Below are positions 38,563 through 46,451 of a stretch of DNA of 64,000 bases, piece after piece (position 1 is the stretch's first letter; the number at the start of each line of letters is the position of its first letter). The notes under the pieces are model-generated. The model searched no databases and had not been told where the DNA came from. It worked only from the letters and a program-made list of their open reading frames with translations. A program made the position numbers and the translations under genes. The stretch spans positions 1 to 64,000 of the forward strand of contig NZ_BILX01000035.1 in assembly GCF_004000785.1 (NCBI RefSeq), written 5' to 3'. Origin of the DNA: Paenibacillus ehimensis NBRC 15659. GTDB lineage: Bacteria > Bacillota > Bacilli > Paenibacillales > NBRC-103111.

Positions 38563-39819
38563 ATGAGAAGCATAGCGTTTCATGTCCCGGTTATATTGAT
38601 CATCGCCAGCAATATTCTTTCTTTCATGAAATTTAGCGGCGACTTGATCTATACGCTCAAATTCACCTTTGTTACCATCCACTTCTTGATTCTGCTGCTG
38701 TATATGATCAAGCAGCCGGTTACGATCACGCCGGTGACGAAATACTTGATCGCCGTCTTTCATTGCTGGACCATCGTTATGTGCATCGGTCTGACCAACA
38801 GCACGACGTACACGCAGACGTGGGACAGCCTACTGTCGATCGGAACGTACATCCTGCTTTTTTTCTACAGCATGATTTTGCTTCCCAATTATATGCGCCT
38901 GCATCAGATCGAGTACGTCAGCTTCGTCAAAGTCGCTTATTTTACAATCGTTTGCTGCATGGCGCTTGCAGTCGTGCTTGGGCTGTCCGATCCGAAGGCG
39001 TTTCATTTGGATCCGTTCAGCTTGCGTAACCGGTACTTGGGCTTTTTCCGACACCCCAACTTTATGGGACTATATGCCTTCTTTGGCTTTGCGGTATCGA
39101 TGCTGGTTTACGGTATGACGAAAAAGAAGGGCTACCTGCTCACGGTGCCGCTCTTCGCGTACTTGATTTACTTAAGCGTAAGCCGGACGGCGCTGCTGTG
39201 CGTCGTGCTGCTGCTCGCCGTGTATCTGGTCCGCAAGTACGTGTTCCGGCTGCTTCATTGGGCGATCCGAACGTCGGTCATCAGCCTGTGCGCCCTGCTC
39301 GTGATTGTGATCTGCGCCGTACAGTTCGTCGATGTGGAAAGCCTGATCGCCGCTGCGGATAAGCTTCTCAGCAACCGGCTGACGATCTGGTCGAACTTTT
39401 TGGCTGCCAACGATACGATCAACGAATATATATTCGGCCAAGGCATGGTGAAATCGACCGTTTCGAGAGACAACTATTACTTGGTCGTCCTGTTGAATAC
39501 CGGCATACTGGGGTTAATCTGCTTTCTGATTATGGCGGTATCGGCCCTGTATTTTCTGCTTAAAAAATATATCCGGGAGAGCTCCGTTTCGCTGGAAATT
39601 CTGCTGTCCATCTTTATCGTTCTGATGTTCTACTCCTTCACGGAGAGCATTCTGTTCACGCTGGGGAATGCCGTCAGCTTCTTCCTATGGTGCTCCATCG
39701 GCATCCACCTGAACCGGAGTCTGACGGCCCGGCGCGCAAAAGATCCGGAGGTTGCGCAAGCTGTGGAGCCCAGTACGTTTCAGCGGGTGAAGCTGAACCG
39801 GAGACCCACTTTTATGTAG
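38563..39819 (+). CDS. Wzy/O-antigen-ligase-family polymerase (copy 2)
   Basis: A 418-residue membrane protein with about ten or eleven segments, closely related to copy 1 at 30422: SLRNRYLGFFRHPNFMGLY, VSRTALL and SFTESILFTLGNA line up. Two polymerases in one cluster could mean two polymers, two linkages, or a polymerase and a ligase. A Wzy and a GT4 are in the same order in both copies. Confidence 0.85.
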   Translation: MRSIAFHVPVILIIASNILSFMKFSGDLIYTLKFTFVTIHFLILLLYMIKQPVTITPVTKYLIAVFHCWTIVMCIGLTNSTTYTQTWDSLLSIGTYILLFFYSMILLPNYMRLHQIEYVSFVKVAYFTIVCCMALAVVLGLSDPKAFHLDPFSLRNRYLGFFRHPNFMGLYAFFGFAVSMLVYGMTKKKGYLLTVPLFAYLIYLSVSRTALLCVVLLLAVYLVRKYVFRLLHWAIRTSVISLCALLVIVICAVQFVDVESLIAAADKLLSNRLTIWSNFLAANDTINEYIFGQGMVKSTVSRDNYYLVVLLNTGILGLICFLIMAVSALYFLLKKYIRESSVSLEILLSIFIVLMFYSFTESILFTLGNAVSFFLWCSIGIHLNRSLTARRAKDPEVAQAVEPSTFQRVKLNRRPTFM

Positions 39820-39843
39820 TTTCATTAGAAAGGGATGGAAATT

Positions 39844-41046
39844 ATGAAAATCCTGCACGTGATTGCGAATTTGGCGCCAAGATACGGAGGACCGGCAAAG
39901 GCAATCATGGGGATGACCCGATCGTTGGCCGAACGGGGACATCAAGTGACGATCTTCACGACGAATCAGGACGGGCCCGGAACGCTTGACGTCCCTTTGT
40001 ACGAACCGATGCATAAGGATGGCGTGGAAATTCGGTATTTTCCAATCCAGCAGCCTAAATTTTGGGGGACCTCCTTCGGACTGGCCAAAGCGCTCGAAGA
40101 GCACATTCCTAATTACGACATCGTGCATACGCACTCGCTATACCTGTTTCACAACTTGGTTAGCGGCCATTACTGCCGGAAGTTCGGCGTCCCCTACATC
40201 GTTCGTCCCCACGGGACGCTGGACCCTTATATTTATCAACGGAACCGGGGGCGCAAACGGGTGATGGAATGGTTGTTCGAGCACCGGAACATCAAGCGGG
40301 CCTCGGCGCTGCATTATACAACGGAAGAGGAAATGATTCTGGCCAAACCCTACACTTTCGACAGTCAAGGATTCGTGGTCCCGAACGGGGTCGATCTGTC
40401 GGAATACAAGACGCTGCCTCCCAAGGGCACATTCCGGGAGCTCTATCCGGAGCTGGCCGGCAAAAAAATCGTGTTGTTTTTCAGCCGTCTGAATTTCAAA
40501 AAAGGACTGGATATACTCATCGAAGCCTTCGACAAAATAAAGGATGTCCATCCCGACGCGCATCTGGTTATTGCCGGACCGGATAACGAGAATTACGGCA
40601 GCAAAGTCAAGGAGTGGATCGGGGAGCGGCATTTGACGGATAAGGTGTTATTTACGGGAATGGTGACCGGACAGCAAAAGCTGGCCGTATTGCAGGAAGC
40701 GGACCTCTTCGTGCTTCCGTCGTATTCCGAAAACTTCGGCATCTCGGTCATCGAAGCGCTCATCTGCGGTACCCCGGTGTTAATCTCGGACAAAGTGAAC
40801 ATTTGGAGAGAGGTAGCCGCTCATCAAGCGGGTAGAGTAGCGCCCTGCGATTCGGATCAATTCGCCAAAGAAATGGCATCGCTGCTCTCAGATCTGAATC
40901 TTTGCGAAAAGATGGGAGAACTGGGCAAACAGTTTGTCGCCGAATATTACAGTTGGAGCCAAATCGGCGTTGTGCTGGAAGAAGAGTACAAAAAAATTAT
41001 TAACACAACCAAATCGAGAATGAACGTCATGGAAGCTGTTATTTAA
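39844..41046 (+). CDS. Glycosyltransferase family 4 (copy 2)
   Basis: A 400-residue GT-B transferase. Its start (MKILHVIANLAPRYGGPAKA) is identical over 20 residues to copy 1 at 31718, and it carries the same LPSYSENFGISVIEAL region. It is probably the product of a duplication with the preceding Wzy. ATG 39844, nine bases after AAAGGG, is preferred over ATG 39835. This is the last EPS transferase gene of the run. Confidence 0.92.
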   Translation: MKILHVIANLAPRYGGPAKAIMGMTRSLAERGHQVTIFTTNQDGPGTLDVPLYEPMHKDGVEIRYFPIQQPKFWGTSFGLAKALEEHIPNYDIVHTHSLYLFHNLVSGHYCRKFGVPYIVRPHGTLDPYIYQRNRGRKRVMEWLFEHRNIKRASALHYTTEEEMILAKPYTFDSQGFVVPNGVDLSEYKTLPPKGTFRELYPELAGKKIVLFFSRLNFKKGLDILIEAFDKIKDVHPDAHLVIAGPDNENYGSKVKEWIGERHLTDKVLFTGMVTGQQKLAVLQEADLFVLPSYSENFGISVIEALICGTPVLISDKVNIWREVAAHQAGRVAPCDSDQFAKEMASLLSDLNLCEKMGELGKQFVAEYYSWSQIGVVLEEEYKKIINTTKSRMNVMEAVI

Positions 41047-41067
41047 TGTAGGTCCGAAATGAACTCA

Positions 41068-41099
41068 CGTACCGGGGGCCTCGTTTCGTCCCCGGTACG
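41068..41099. repeat. Inverted repeat at the end of the EPS run
   Basis: CGTACCGGGG pairs with CCCCGGTACG around 12 bases. No T-run follows, so it may be a weak or Rho-type stop, or a 3' stabilising hairpin. Confidence 0.45.
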
Positions 41100-41160
41100 G
41101 AATTAACCATAGATGAGGTATCACATACGTCCCCTGAAGCGGGCGAACGAAGGTGGTTTC

Positions 41161-41523
41161 ATGATTGGTAAGCGCATTCAGCATTATCGCAAGCAAAAGC
41201 GCATATCTTTGACCGAGCTGGCCAATCGGGCCGGCGTGGCCAAATCTTATTTGAGCTCGATTGAGAGAAACATTCAAAAAAATCCGTCCATTGAATTTTT
41301 AAACAAGATCGCCGCCGTGCTTGGCGTGGAGGTCGAGGTCTTGATTCATGACGTTCCCCCTTACGGCTACCAGCTGTCCTTGAACGACCTCGAATGGCTT
41401 CAGTTCGCGAGAGAAGCGGATAACGCCGGAATCAGCATCCACGACGTCCGCCATTATGTGGAGAAATGCAAGTTGATCGGGCAAACGAACGAAAAGATGA
41501 ACAACGAGACCTGTAAGCAGTGA
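41161..41523 (+). CDS. SinR-like regulator (copy 1)
   Basis: A 120-residue protein. The N-terminal helix-turn-helix (MIGKRIQHYRKQKRISLTEL, then AKSYLSSIERNIQKNPS) matches Bacillus SinR nearly residue for residue in the recognition helix. The C-terminal part has a SinR/SinI-type dimerisation hairpin: LNDLEWLQFAREADNAGISI, then HDVRHYVEK. SinR represses biofilm EPS genes by binding GTTCTYT operators; such an operator lies at 23296. ATG 41161 behind AAGGTGG is preferred over an upstream ATG. Confidence 0.92.
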   Translation: MIGKRIQHYRKQKRISLTELANRAGVAKSYLSSIERNIQKNPSIEFLNKIAAVLGVEVEVLIHDVPPYGYQLSLNDLEWLQFAREADNAGISIHDVRHYVEKCKLIGQTNEKMNNETCKQ

Positions 41524-41653
41524 GGGGATCCACGAACCGTCGCCGCCTCGCCTGTCCGCACAGCTTCCTTCCGTAGGGTTCACGACCTCTTTCCCCGATT
41601 GTTTCCGACGCTCGCGATATACGTACCGACTAGTCCATTTTATGAAAAATTTA

Positions 41654-41700
41654 TATACGAATTGTTTCGTTTGTTGTTGTTTTATGTTACAATATGTATC
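41654..41700. promoter_or_regulatory. Two GATAC-type boxes before the SGNH gene
   Basis: TATACGAATTGTTTC (41654-41668) and GTTACAATATGTATC (41686-41700), 32 bases centre to centre. The second contains the extended -10 element TGTTACAAT, so binding would block transcription. Confidence 0.6.
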
Positions 41701-41788
41701 AGTGGGATAGCCTGACGAGGCGAAGAGGTGCTTTCCGAACACCCTGCCCACTTCTTTGCATTCGGACACACGACGGAGGTGTACGGTT

Positions 41789-42652
41789 TTGGTTGGGGGG
41801 AAAAAGATAAGACATGCCTTGAAAGTAACGACGACATTTTTCTCCATAAGCGTATTCAGTTGCGGGATGATCGTTGGGGTCTTATACTACGGGCAAAAGC
41901 ATCTGGAAGCCTTGGGCGCCATTCAGGCCAAGGAAGCCAAATCGGCATGGGAACAAGAGTTGATACGCCGCGAAGAGAGAAAAATCGCCGAGATTAATAA
42001 ATACAAGCCGAACGGGAATCCCAGATCCGTCATCGACGACTTGTATTATTTGACGCTGACCAAAGGGGAAGTGAAAATAGCGACCTTCGGCAGCAGTGTA
42101 ACGAACGGGGACGGAGCCAGCAGCTCGGAGTACAAATGGGCCAATCTGTTCATTCGTTACATACAGGGGATCGACGGTCTGCGGAATACGGTGCTGCTGT
42201 CGAACGGTTTTCCCGGTCATTCTACCGAGATGGTCATGCTTCAAAATTATGTGAACCATGTCATCGCGGATAAGCCGGACATTATTTTGTTGGAAACGTT
42301 CGTGCTTAACGATCATGGACAATCCATTCCGCTCAAGAAGACGAGGGAGAACCTGGAGACCATGCTTCAAAAAATCAAAGAGGCCTTGCCGCAGGCCAAG
42401 GTTATCGTGCTATCCCCGAATCCGAAGAAAGACGACACCAAGAACAGCACAGGCGCTTACTACAAAGATTATGTCGCTTTGTCCGAGGAGTTTGCCGCCG
42501 CAAACCAGTTGGACTACATCGATATTTACAGCCGGATGAAGGAGGCGAATTCGAACGTCAACGCTCTCCTCACCGATGGCGTTCATCCTAACGATGTCGG
42601 CTACAAAGTTTGGTTCGATATTATGAAAGCCTATTTTGAACAGAAGAAATGA
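41789..42652 (+). CDS. Membrane-anchored SGNH/GDSL hydrolase
   Basis: A 287-residue protein beginning with a signal-anchor (about 10-35). The exported part has the SGNH blocks: FGSSVTNGDGA (Ser), a Gly/Asn middle, and DGVHPNDVGY (Asp/His). Such proteins are esterases or acetyltransferase-like enzymes on polysaccharides. The likely start is TTG 41789, eight bases after GGAGGT; an upstream TTG at 41756 has no ribosome site. It overlaps the NUDIX gene by four bases (ATGA). Its promoter carries two GATAC-type boxes, which ties it to the EPS control network. Confidence 0.82.
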   Translation: MVGGKKIRHALKVTTTFFSISVFSCGMIVGVLYYGQKHLEALGAIQAKEAKSAWEQELIRREERKIAEINKYKPNGNPRSVIDDLYYLTLTKGEVKIATFGSSVTNGDGASSSEYKWANLFIRYIQGIDGLRNTVLLSNGFPGHSTEMVMLQNYVNHVIADKPDIILLETFVLNDHGQSIPLKKTRENLETMLQKIKEALPQAKVIVLSPNPKKDDTKNSTGAYYKDYVALSEEFAAANQLDYIDIYSRMKEANSNVNALLTDGVHPNDVGYKVWFDIMKAYFEQKK

Positions 42653-43179
42653 GCGTGAAAGACTTGGCTCCATGGATGGAAAAGCAGATATGGGATCAGG
42701 TCCAATCCTTGGTTCCTATTGTCTGTACCGACGTGTTGCTTGGCGAATTTGACGAAGCGGGCACCCTGCTCCGCATCGGATTAATTTGGAGAGAAACGCC
42801 CCATCAAGGCAACAAATGGTGTACTGTTGGCGGCAGATTGCATTATGGGGAAACCATCGGAAGCGGCATCCGACGGCAGTTAAGCGAGACACTGGGGGAA
42901 CGTCTGACCGTCACGAGTCCAGTCCAAGACGGGCGGCCGCTCTATGTGGCGCAGTATGCCCCTTCGGCGGCTTCCGTGAGAGGATTCGATGCGGTCGATC
43001 CCCGAAAGCATGCGATCGGGCTTACCTATGCCGTGCAGGTTGCCGGCGATATCGAGCCGCGGAACGAGGCGCTCGCTTTTGAATGGTTTAAGCCGGAACG
43101 GCTGCCGCCTGCGGAAGAAATCGGCTTTGATCAGCAGTACGTCCTTAATCGGTGCTTGAAGCTCTTAAGAAGCGAATAA
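42649..43179 (+). CDS. NUDIX protein (DUF4916/GDP-mannose hydrolase-like)
   Basis: A 176-residue protein with a NUDIX-like helix at about residues 63-88. The box reads GGRLHYGETIGSGIRRQL then SETLGE, so the canonical REUxEE is RQLSET and one metal Glu is lost. This alteration recalls GDP-mannose mannosyl hydrolase and the DUF4916 group. Cleavage of a nucleotide sugar is plausible next to a GDP-mannose pathway but not proven. Translationally coupled to the SGNH gene. Confidence 0.75.
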   Translation: MSVKDLAPWMEKQIWDQVQSLVPIVCTDVLLGEFDEAGTLLRIGLIWRETPHQGNKWCTVGGRLHYGETIGSGIRRQLSETLGERLTVTSPVQDGRPLYVAQYAPSAASVRGFDAVDPRKHAIGLTYAVQVAGDIEPRNEALAFEWFKPERLPPAEEIGFDQQYVLNRCLKLLRSE

Positions 43180-43180
43180 A

Positions 43181-43219
43181 AAAGAAGCTGGCCTTTGAGG
43201 CAAGCCCAAGGTCAGCTTT
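43181..43219. terminator. Bidirectional terminator
   Basis: AAGCTGGCCTT pairs with AAGGTCAGCTT (one wobble) with A and T runs outside, between convergent genes. Confidence 0.8.
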
Positions 43220-43234
43220 TCCGGTAGTGTATGC

Positions 43235-43603
43235 TTAAAAGGACCGCTCTGCCCGGACAAAGGCGATGAACCGCCTGGCCTCCTCCGGCGTGAGCTGTTT
43301 TCCGTCAATCGTAAGCGTAAAATGCTGCAAAATTCGTTCGTCCGACAGCTCCAGGCTGTCGACGAATTGTCTGACCTGCTGATCCAGCACCATCTCCGGG
43401 TCCTGAGTCCGACCAAGCAAATAGTCGATCGATACTTTGAAATGATTGGCGATTTTCACCAGGGTATCGTAGTCGGGTTCCCGGCGGTTCTTCTCATAAT
43501 GAGAGAGGGAGGCGCGGGAAATGTCGAGTTTCAAGGAAAGCTCTTCTTGAGTCAATCCCTGCTTTTCCCTTAATGCAGCGATGCGGTTTCCAATTTGCCC
43601 CAA
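43235..43603 (-). CDS. XRE-family repressor (paralogue B)
   Basis: A 122-residue protein with an N-terminal helix-turn-helix (recognition region SRASLSHYEKNRREP), the IDYLLGRTQDP motif and a C-terminal region starting about residue 75 (VDSLELSDERIL) that ends in a RFIAFVRAERS helix. Near twin of 44404-44775. The start is TTG 43603 behind GGGGTGAG. Its own promoter (43866-43894) carries one GATAC-type box, so autoregulation is likely. The 5' leader is about 255 bases. Confidence 0.9.
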   Translation of the reverse strand: MGQIGNRIAALREKQGLTQEELSLKLDISRASLSHYEKNRREPDYDTLVKIANHFKVSIDYLLGRTQDPEMVLDQQVRQFVDSLELSDERILQHFTLTIDGKQLTPEEARRFIAFVRAERSF

Positions 43604-43865
43604 CTGTTCTCACCCCGATCATCTTAAGTATACGATAGTCCTCCGGATAGGACGAAATGTTTCGTTCCAGGTCTTTCGATTTGTTGCGAATGAGTCGTTG
43701 TGCCTAAACGATAACGAAAAAACAATCCGGAGAAAACCGTTTCAGGAGCAAACTTCCCAGACCAATTGAATGCGTTTGCTTCTTTTGTCACAGCGGGGCC
43801 TGTTTTTTATAAAGAACGGCGGTAACGAAGGGTCAAGCTCCCAGACTGTGTTAGGAAGTAATTAA

Positions 43866-43894
43866 ATTATACATTACGTATCGACATTTGTGAA
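43866..43894 (-). promoter_or_regulatory. Promoter of XRE repressor B with GATAC-type box
   Basis: On the minus strand TTCACA, a 17-base spacer and TATAAT. The spacer and -10 contain GATACGTAATGTATA (43868-43882), a copy of the 15-bp box. The rest of the gap down to 43604 holds no gene I can support. Confidence 0.75.
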
Positions 43895-43958
43895 GGATGG
43901 TTCTTCCTCGTTTTGGGTGAATTTTATTACCAAATGGGAAGGAAAAGGGAAAAATTAG

Positions 43959-43996
43959 GTTACAATTTGTATCCGTTTTATGATACAATGAGTATA
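43959..43996 (+). promoter_or_regulatory. Two GATAC-type boxes at the promoter of small protein 1
   Basis: GTTACAATTTGTATC (43959-43973) and GATACAATGAGTATA (43982-43996), centres 23 bases apart. The second contains the extended -10 TGATACAAT. Confidence 0.7.
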
Positions 43997-44093
43997 CAAG
44001 ATGCTGTTTCAACTTATCCCTGATTTTCAAATAACCTTTATTGAAGCAGGGTGCTTCCCATACCCAAACCTTGCACAGGAGAGATTTGGAGTC

Positions 44094-44267
44094 ATGAGCA
44101 GAAACGTTGCCCTTGATATTCGTATCACGATGAAGCAGCTTGGGATTCACCCTGATAAAATCAACCGTTTTTTGGACGAGGTTAAGGGTTGTCCGGAGCA
44201 GAATCATCCGGTCCGGGAACTGCCCTCTGCCCAAGCGTCCGTACCGCCAAGCCATACGAAGCCATGA
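44094..44267 (+). CDS. Small SinI-like protein 1
   Basis: A 57-residue protein, too small for a known enzyme. The conserved part is LDIRITMKQLGIHPDKINRF, a helix-turn-helix hairpin resembling the SinI/SinR dimerisation segment (GIS-P-E-E-I-R-K-Y-L in SinI). The Pro-rich tail is disordered. Paralogues lie at 45558 and 51279. ATG 44094 follows AGGAGAG and GGAG. The promoter holds two GATAC-type boxes. An antirepressor role toward the local SinR-like or XRE proteins is a hypothesis. Confidence 0.7.
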   Translation: MSRNVALDIRITMKQLGIHPDKINRFLDEVKGCPEQNHPVRELPSAQASVPPSHTKP

Positions 44268-44403
44268 TAAGGATCCGCCGCGAACTGTGCAGGACACCCA
44301 ATTGCCCATTATTGCCATAACCGGGCGCATGTATACCTGATGATTGTATGGAAATGAAGATCGAGCTAGGCTGCTTGCTTGACAGGAGGGGAGGCTCGCA
44401 GCG

Positions 44404-44775
44404 TTATCTGAGCGATCTTTCGGCCCTTACGAAGGCGATGAACCGTTTCGCCTCGTCAAAAGTCAGTTTCATGCCGTCTACGGTCAAGGAGAAGCGGTCG
44501 ATAATTTTTTCGTCGGACAGCTCCAGGCTATCCACGAAAGCCCGTACCTCCGGCTCCAGTACGACTCTTGGGTCCTCCGTTCTTCCTAATAAGTAATCGA
44601 TGGACACCTTAAAAAAATCTGCAATTTTGACCACGGTTTCGTAGTCCGGCTCCCTTCGGTTTTTCTCGTAATGAGAGAGCGAAGCGCGCGAGATGTTGAT
44701 TTTACTGGAAAGCTCTTCCTGAGTGAGCGCATGCTTTTCGCGGAGCAGAGCGATTTTATCCCCGATTCTGACCAT
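44404..44775 (-). CDS. XRE-family repressor (paralogue C)
   Basis: A 123-residue near twin of the XRE protein at 43235. The recognition region SRASLSHYEKNRREP is identical, and the C-terminal DSLELSDEKIID and RFIAFVRAERS segments match. ATG 44775 lies seven bases after GGAGGG. Its promoter (44857-44885) repeats that of paralogue B, including a GATAC-type box. It lies between two small SinI-like genes and opposite the second SinR-like gene. Confidence 0.9.
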   Translation of the reverse strand: MVRIGDKIALLREKHALTQEELSSKINISRASLSHYEKNRREPDYETVVKIADFFKVSIDYLLGRTEDPRVVLEPEVRAFVDSLELSDEKIIDRFSLTVDGMKLTFDEAKRFIAFVRAERSLR

Positions 44776-44856
44776 TTCCATTCCCTCCAAAACATTGCCG
44801 ATGTACTAGTCTCAGTATCACTTTTGTCGAAATCTGTTGAATTCAAGCTTGACTAG

Positions 44857-44885
44857 ATTATACATTACGTAGCAAAGTTTGTGAA
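44857..44885 (-). promoter_or_regulatory. Promoter of XRE repressor C with GATAC-type box
   Basis: On the minus strand TTCACA, a 17-base spacer and TATAAT. GCTACGTAATGTATA (44859-44873) overlaps spacer and -10, as in the copy at 43866. Confidence 0.75.
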
Positions 44886-44948
44886 GAACCATATTTCAAA
44901 AAAAAGTTGCGGTCAATAGGCAAAAAATAATAAAATTTTTAAAATATA

Positions 44949-44985
44949 GATACAAAATGTATCTATATATGATACAATTAGTATG
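44949..44985 (+). promoter_or_regulatory. Two GATAC-type boxes at the SinR-like gene promoter
   Basis: GATACAAAATGTATC (44949-44963) and GATACAATTAGTATG (44971-44985), centres 22 bases apart. The second contains the extended -10 TGATACAAT. Confidence 0.75.
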
Positions 44986-45044
44986 AATATAGAACTAGAA
45001 AACTATAAAACTCGGCCTTCGGGAAAACTAAGGAGGAATTAATC

Positions 45045-45386
45045 ATGATCGGGGCACGAATTCAGTCCCTTCGGCATCAGAAACGAATGTCGCTTACGGA
45101 GCTTGCGGCCCGCGCCGGCGTCGCCAAGTCTTATTTGAGTTCGATCGAAAGGGATTTGCAATCGAATCCGTCCATCCAATTTCTTCGGAAGCTTGCGCCC
45201 GTACTCGGCGTAAACGTACAAACGCTTATTTTGCACGATCAGGGGGACAAGCCCGAGACGCTGGACCAGGAATGGGTTCAGTTGATTCAGGAGCTGAACG
45301 AGCTCGGCCTGAACAAAGAATCGCTTCGCAAAATCGTTATGCAGCTGAAGATGAGACAAACGGTGACCTACGACCAGGCCCAGTGA
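45045..45386 (+). CDS. SinR-like regulator (copy 2)
   Basis: A 113-residue close relative of SinR. The helix-turn-helix reads MIGARIQSLRHQKRMSLTEL, then AKSYLSSIERDLQSNPSIQF, and the C-terminal hairpin LDQEWVQLIQELNELGLN resembles the LDQEWVEL motif of SinI. Its length and layout equal Bacillus SinR (111 residues). ATG follows AAGGAGG. Two GATAC-type boxes in its promoter place it under the XRE paralogues (inference). It should bind the same operator as the SinR-like protein at 41161. Confidence 0.94.
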   Translation: MIGARIQSLRHQKRMSLTELAARAGVAKSYLSSIERDLQSNPSIQFLRKLAPVLGVNVQTLILHDQGDKPETLDQEWVQLIQELNELGLNKESLRKIVMQLKMRQTVTYDQAQ

Positions 45387-45448
45387 CAAAATAATCCATC
45401 TGTGCGCCTATTGTCGTGATTTGACAGACCCGCTAAAAAATTCTTTAG

Positions 45449-45474
45449 AGTCGATAAAATAGCCATTTTAGACT
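45449..45474. repeat. Hairpin after the SinR-like gene
   Basis: AGTC-TAAAAT and ATTTTA-GACT arms around AGCC, with a two-base bulge. No clear T-run. It lies between the SinR-like gene and the next small gene. Confidence 0.4.
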
Positions 45475-45557
45475 ATCAAAAATGTGGTACATTCCGTTAC
45501 AATACATAACATACGAATAAGGAGACCCTGAGGATAACATTGGAGAGAGAGGTACCT

Positions 45558-45713
45558 ATGGACAAAACCATATTGCTCGATATTCGAGATATGCTGCGTC
45601 AGTTAGGCATGAATCCGATGAAAGCCATGGACTTTGTGGACATGGAGGAAATCATCCTTCCGCCCGAGCGGACGGCCCCGCCGGACGAAGCTGCTCTCTT
45701 AACCGGCGATTAG
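45558..45713 (+). CDS. Small SinI-like protein 2
   Basis: A 51-residue protein. LLDIRDMLRQLGMNPMKAMD aligns without gaps to small protein 1 and to the one at 51279. The rest is Pro- and acid-rich. ATG 45558 follows GAGAGAGG. A weak box-like sequence (45496-45510) lies upstream, and TTGACA at 45421 with TAGAGT 18 bases on may be its promoter. Function unknown; SinI-like antirepressor proposed. Confidence 0.65.
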   Translation: MDKTILLDIRDMLRQLGMNPMKAMDFVDMEEIILPPERTAPPDEAALLTGD

Positions 45714-45779
45714 CCCGGCCTCAGGGTACAATGTACTGCTGCCTTGCCTCTGCCAAGCTCACCGTTGGTTCGCGTTCCT

Positions 45780-46346
45780 TCAGCCGAGAGGAAAAGAGGC
45801 GATACGCTCGTACATCGGGCGGCTGCCCAAGCGGCTGCGATACAGCACGGCCTCCTCGACCCGCCAAGGCGTCCGCCATTCGTCCGGCAGCGCAACGTCC
45901 AGCATTTGGGCATGACTTCCGGCCGGACCTGTAAATTTTCTTGCCAGCGTCAAATGCGGTTTATACGGACGGTTTTCCGCAGCGAATCCCAGCGTTTCCA
46001 TCGCGTCCTCTATCCGGCGTTGAAGCTGCCCTAATTTCTCCATTTCTCCCTGCACCCCGGCCCACAGCACCGAGGGAGCACTCGGTTTGCCGAATACTCC
46101 CAAGCCTTGAAAATGAAGCGAGAAGGGAGCCGCGCCTGCAGCCGCTTGTCCGATCGCTTGCGCGATTCGGTCGATCCGTTCCCGCGCCACGTCGCCGAGA
46201 AATTGCAAAGTCAGATGCAAATCCTGAGGATGGACCCATCGGGCGAACGCGAGCTGGTCCTTTAGTCGCAGGACCCAAGACTCGGCGGTGGAGATCACGG
46301 ACGGCGGGGCAGGGACGGCGACGAACAGGCGGTCTGACAGTTCCAT
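45780..46346 (-). CDS. thpR: RNA 2',3'-cyclic phosphodiesterase (LigT/ThpR)
   Basis: A 188-residue two-His phosphoesterase. Two HxTx motifs, HLTLQFLGD and HLTLAR, frame the active site. It opens 2',3'-cyclic phosphates of RNA ends. ATG 46346, with AGGAGAG upstream, is preferred over a start 19 codons earlier. Normal length for the family (about 180). Divergent from serC. Confidence 0.92.
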   Translation of the reverse strand: MELSDRLFVAVPAPPSVISTAESWVLRLKDQLAFARWVHPQDLHLTLQFLGDVARERIDRIAQAIGQAAAGAAPFSLHFQGLGVFGKPSAPSVLWAGVQGEMEKLGQLQRRIEDAMETLGFAAENRPYKPHLTLARKFTGPAGSHAQMLDVALPDEWRTPWRVEEAVLYRSRLGSRPMYERIASFPLG

Positions 46347-46451
46347 TGGCGTCTTCTCTCCTTTCGGATGTTCATGAAACTTACACTTGATGCGGCGCTG
46401 CAACCTTTGCTATCATAGCCATATCATATGAAAAGCGAAGGGGTTTTAAAC

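Noticed and set aside
44094..44775. Toxin-antitoxin module (small gene beside XRE)
   Set aside because: The small proteins have a SinI-like hairpin, not a toxin fold, and paralogues are spread among several regulators; I keep it only as a minor alternative.
41654..44985. CRISPR array from repeated GATAC boxes
   Set aside because: The units are 15 bp, imperfect, in both orientations and unevenly spaced, with no cas genes.
41161..45713. Prophage or phage-remnant origin for the XRE/small-protein cluster
   Set aside because: Cro/CI-like repressors and the palindromic box recall phage switches, but there is no integrase, portal, tail or lysis gene and the block adjoins EPS genes.
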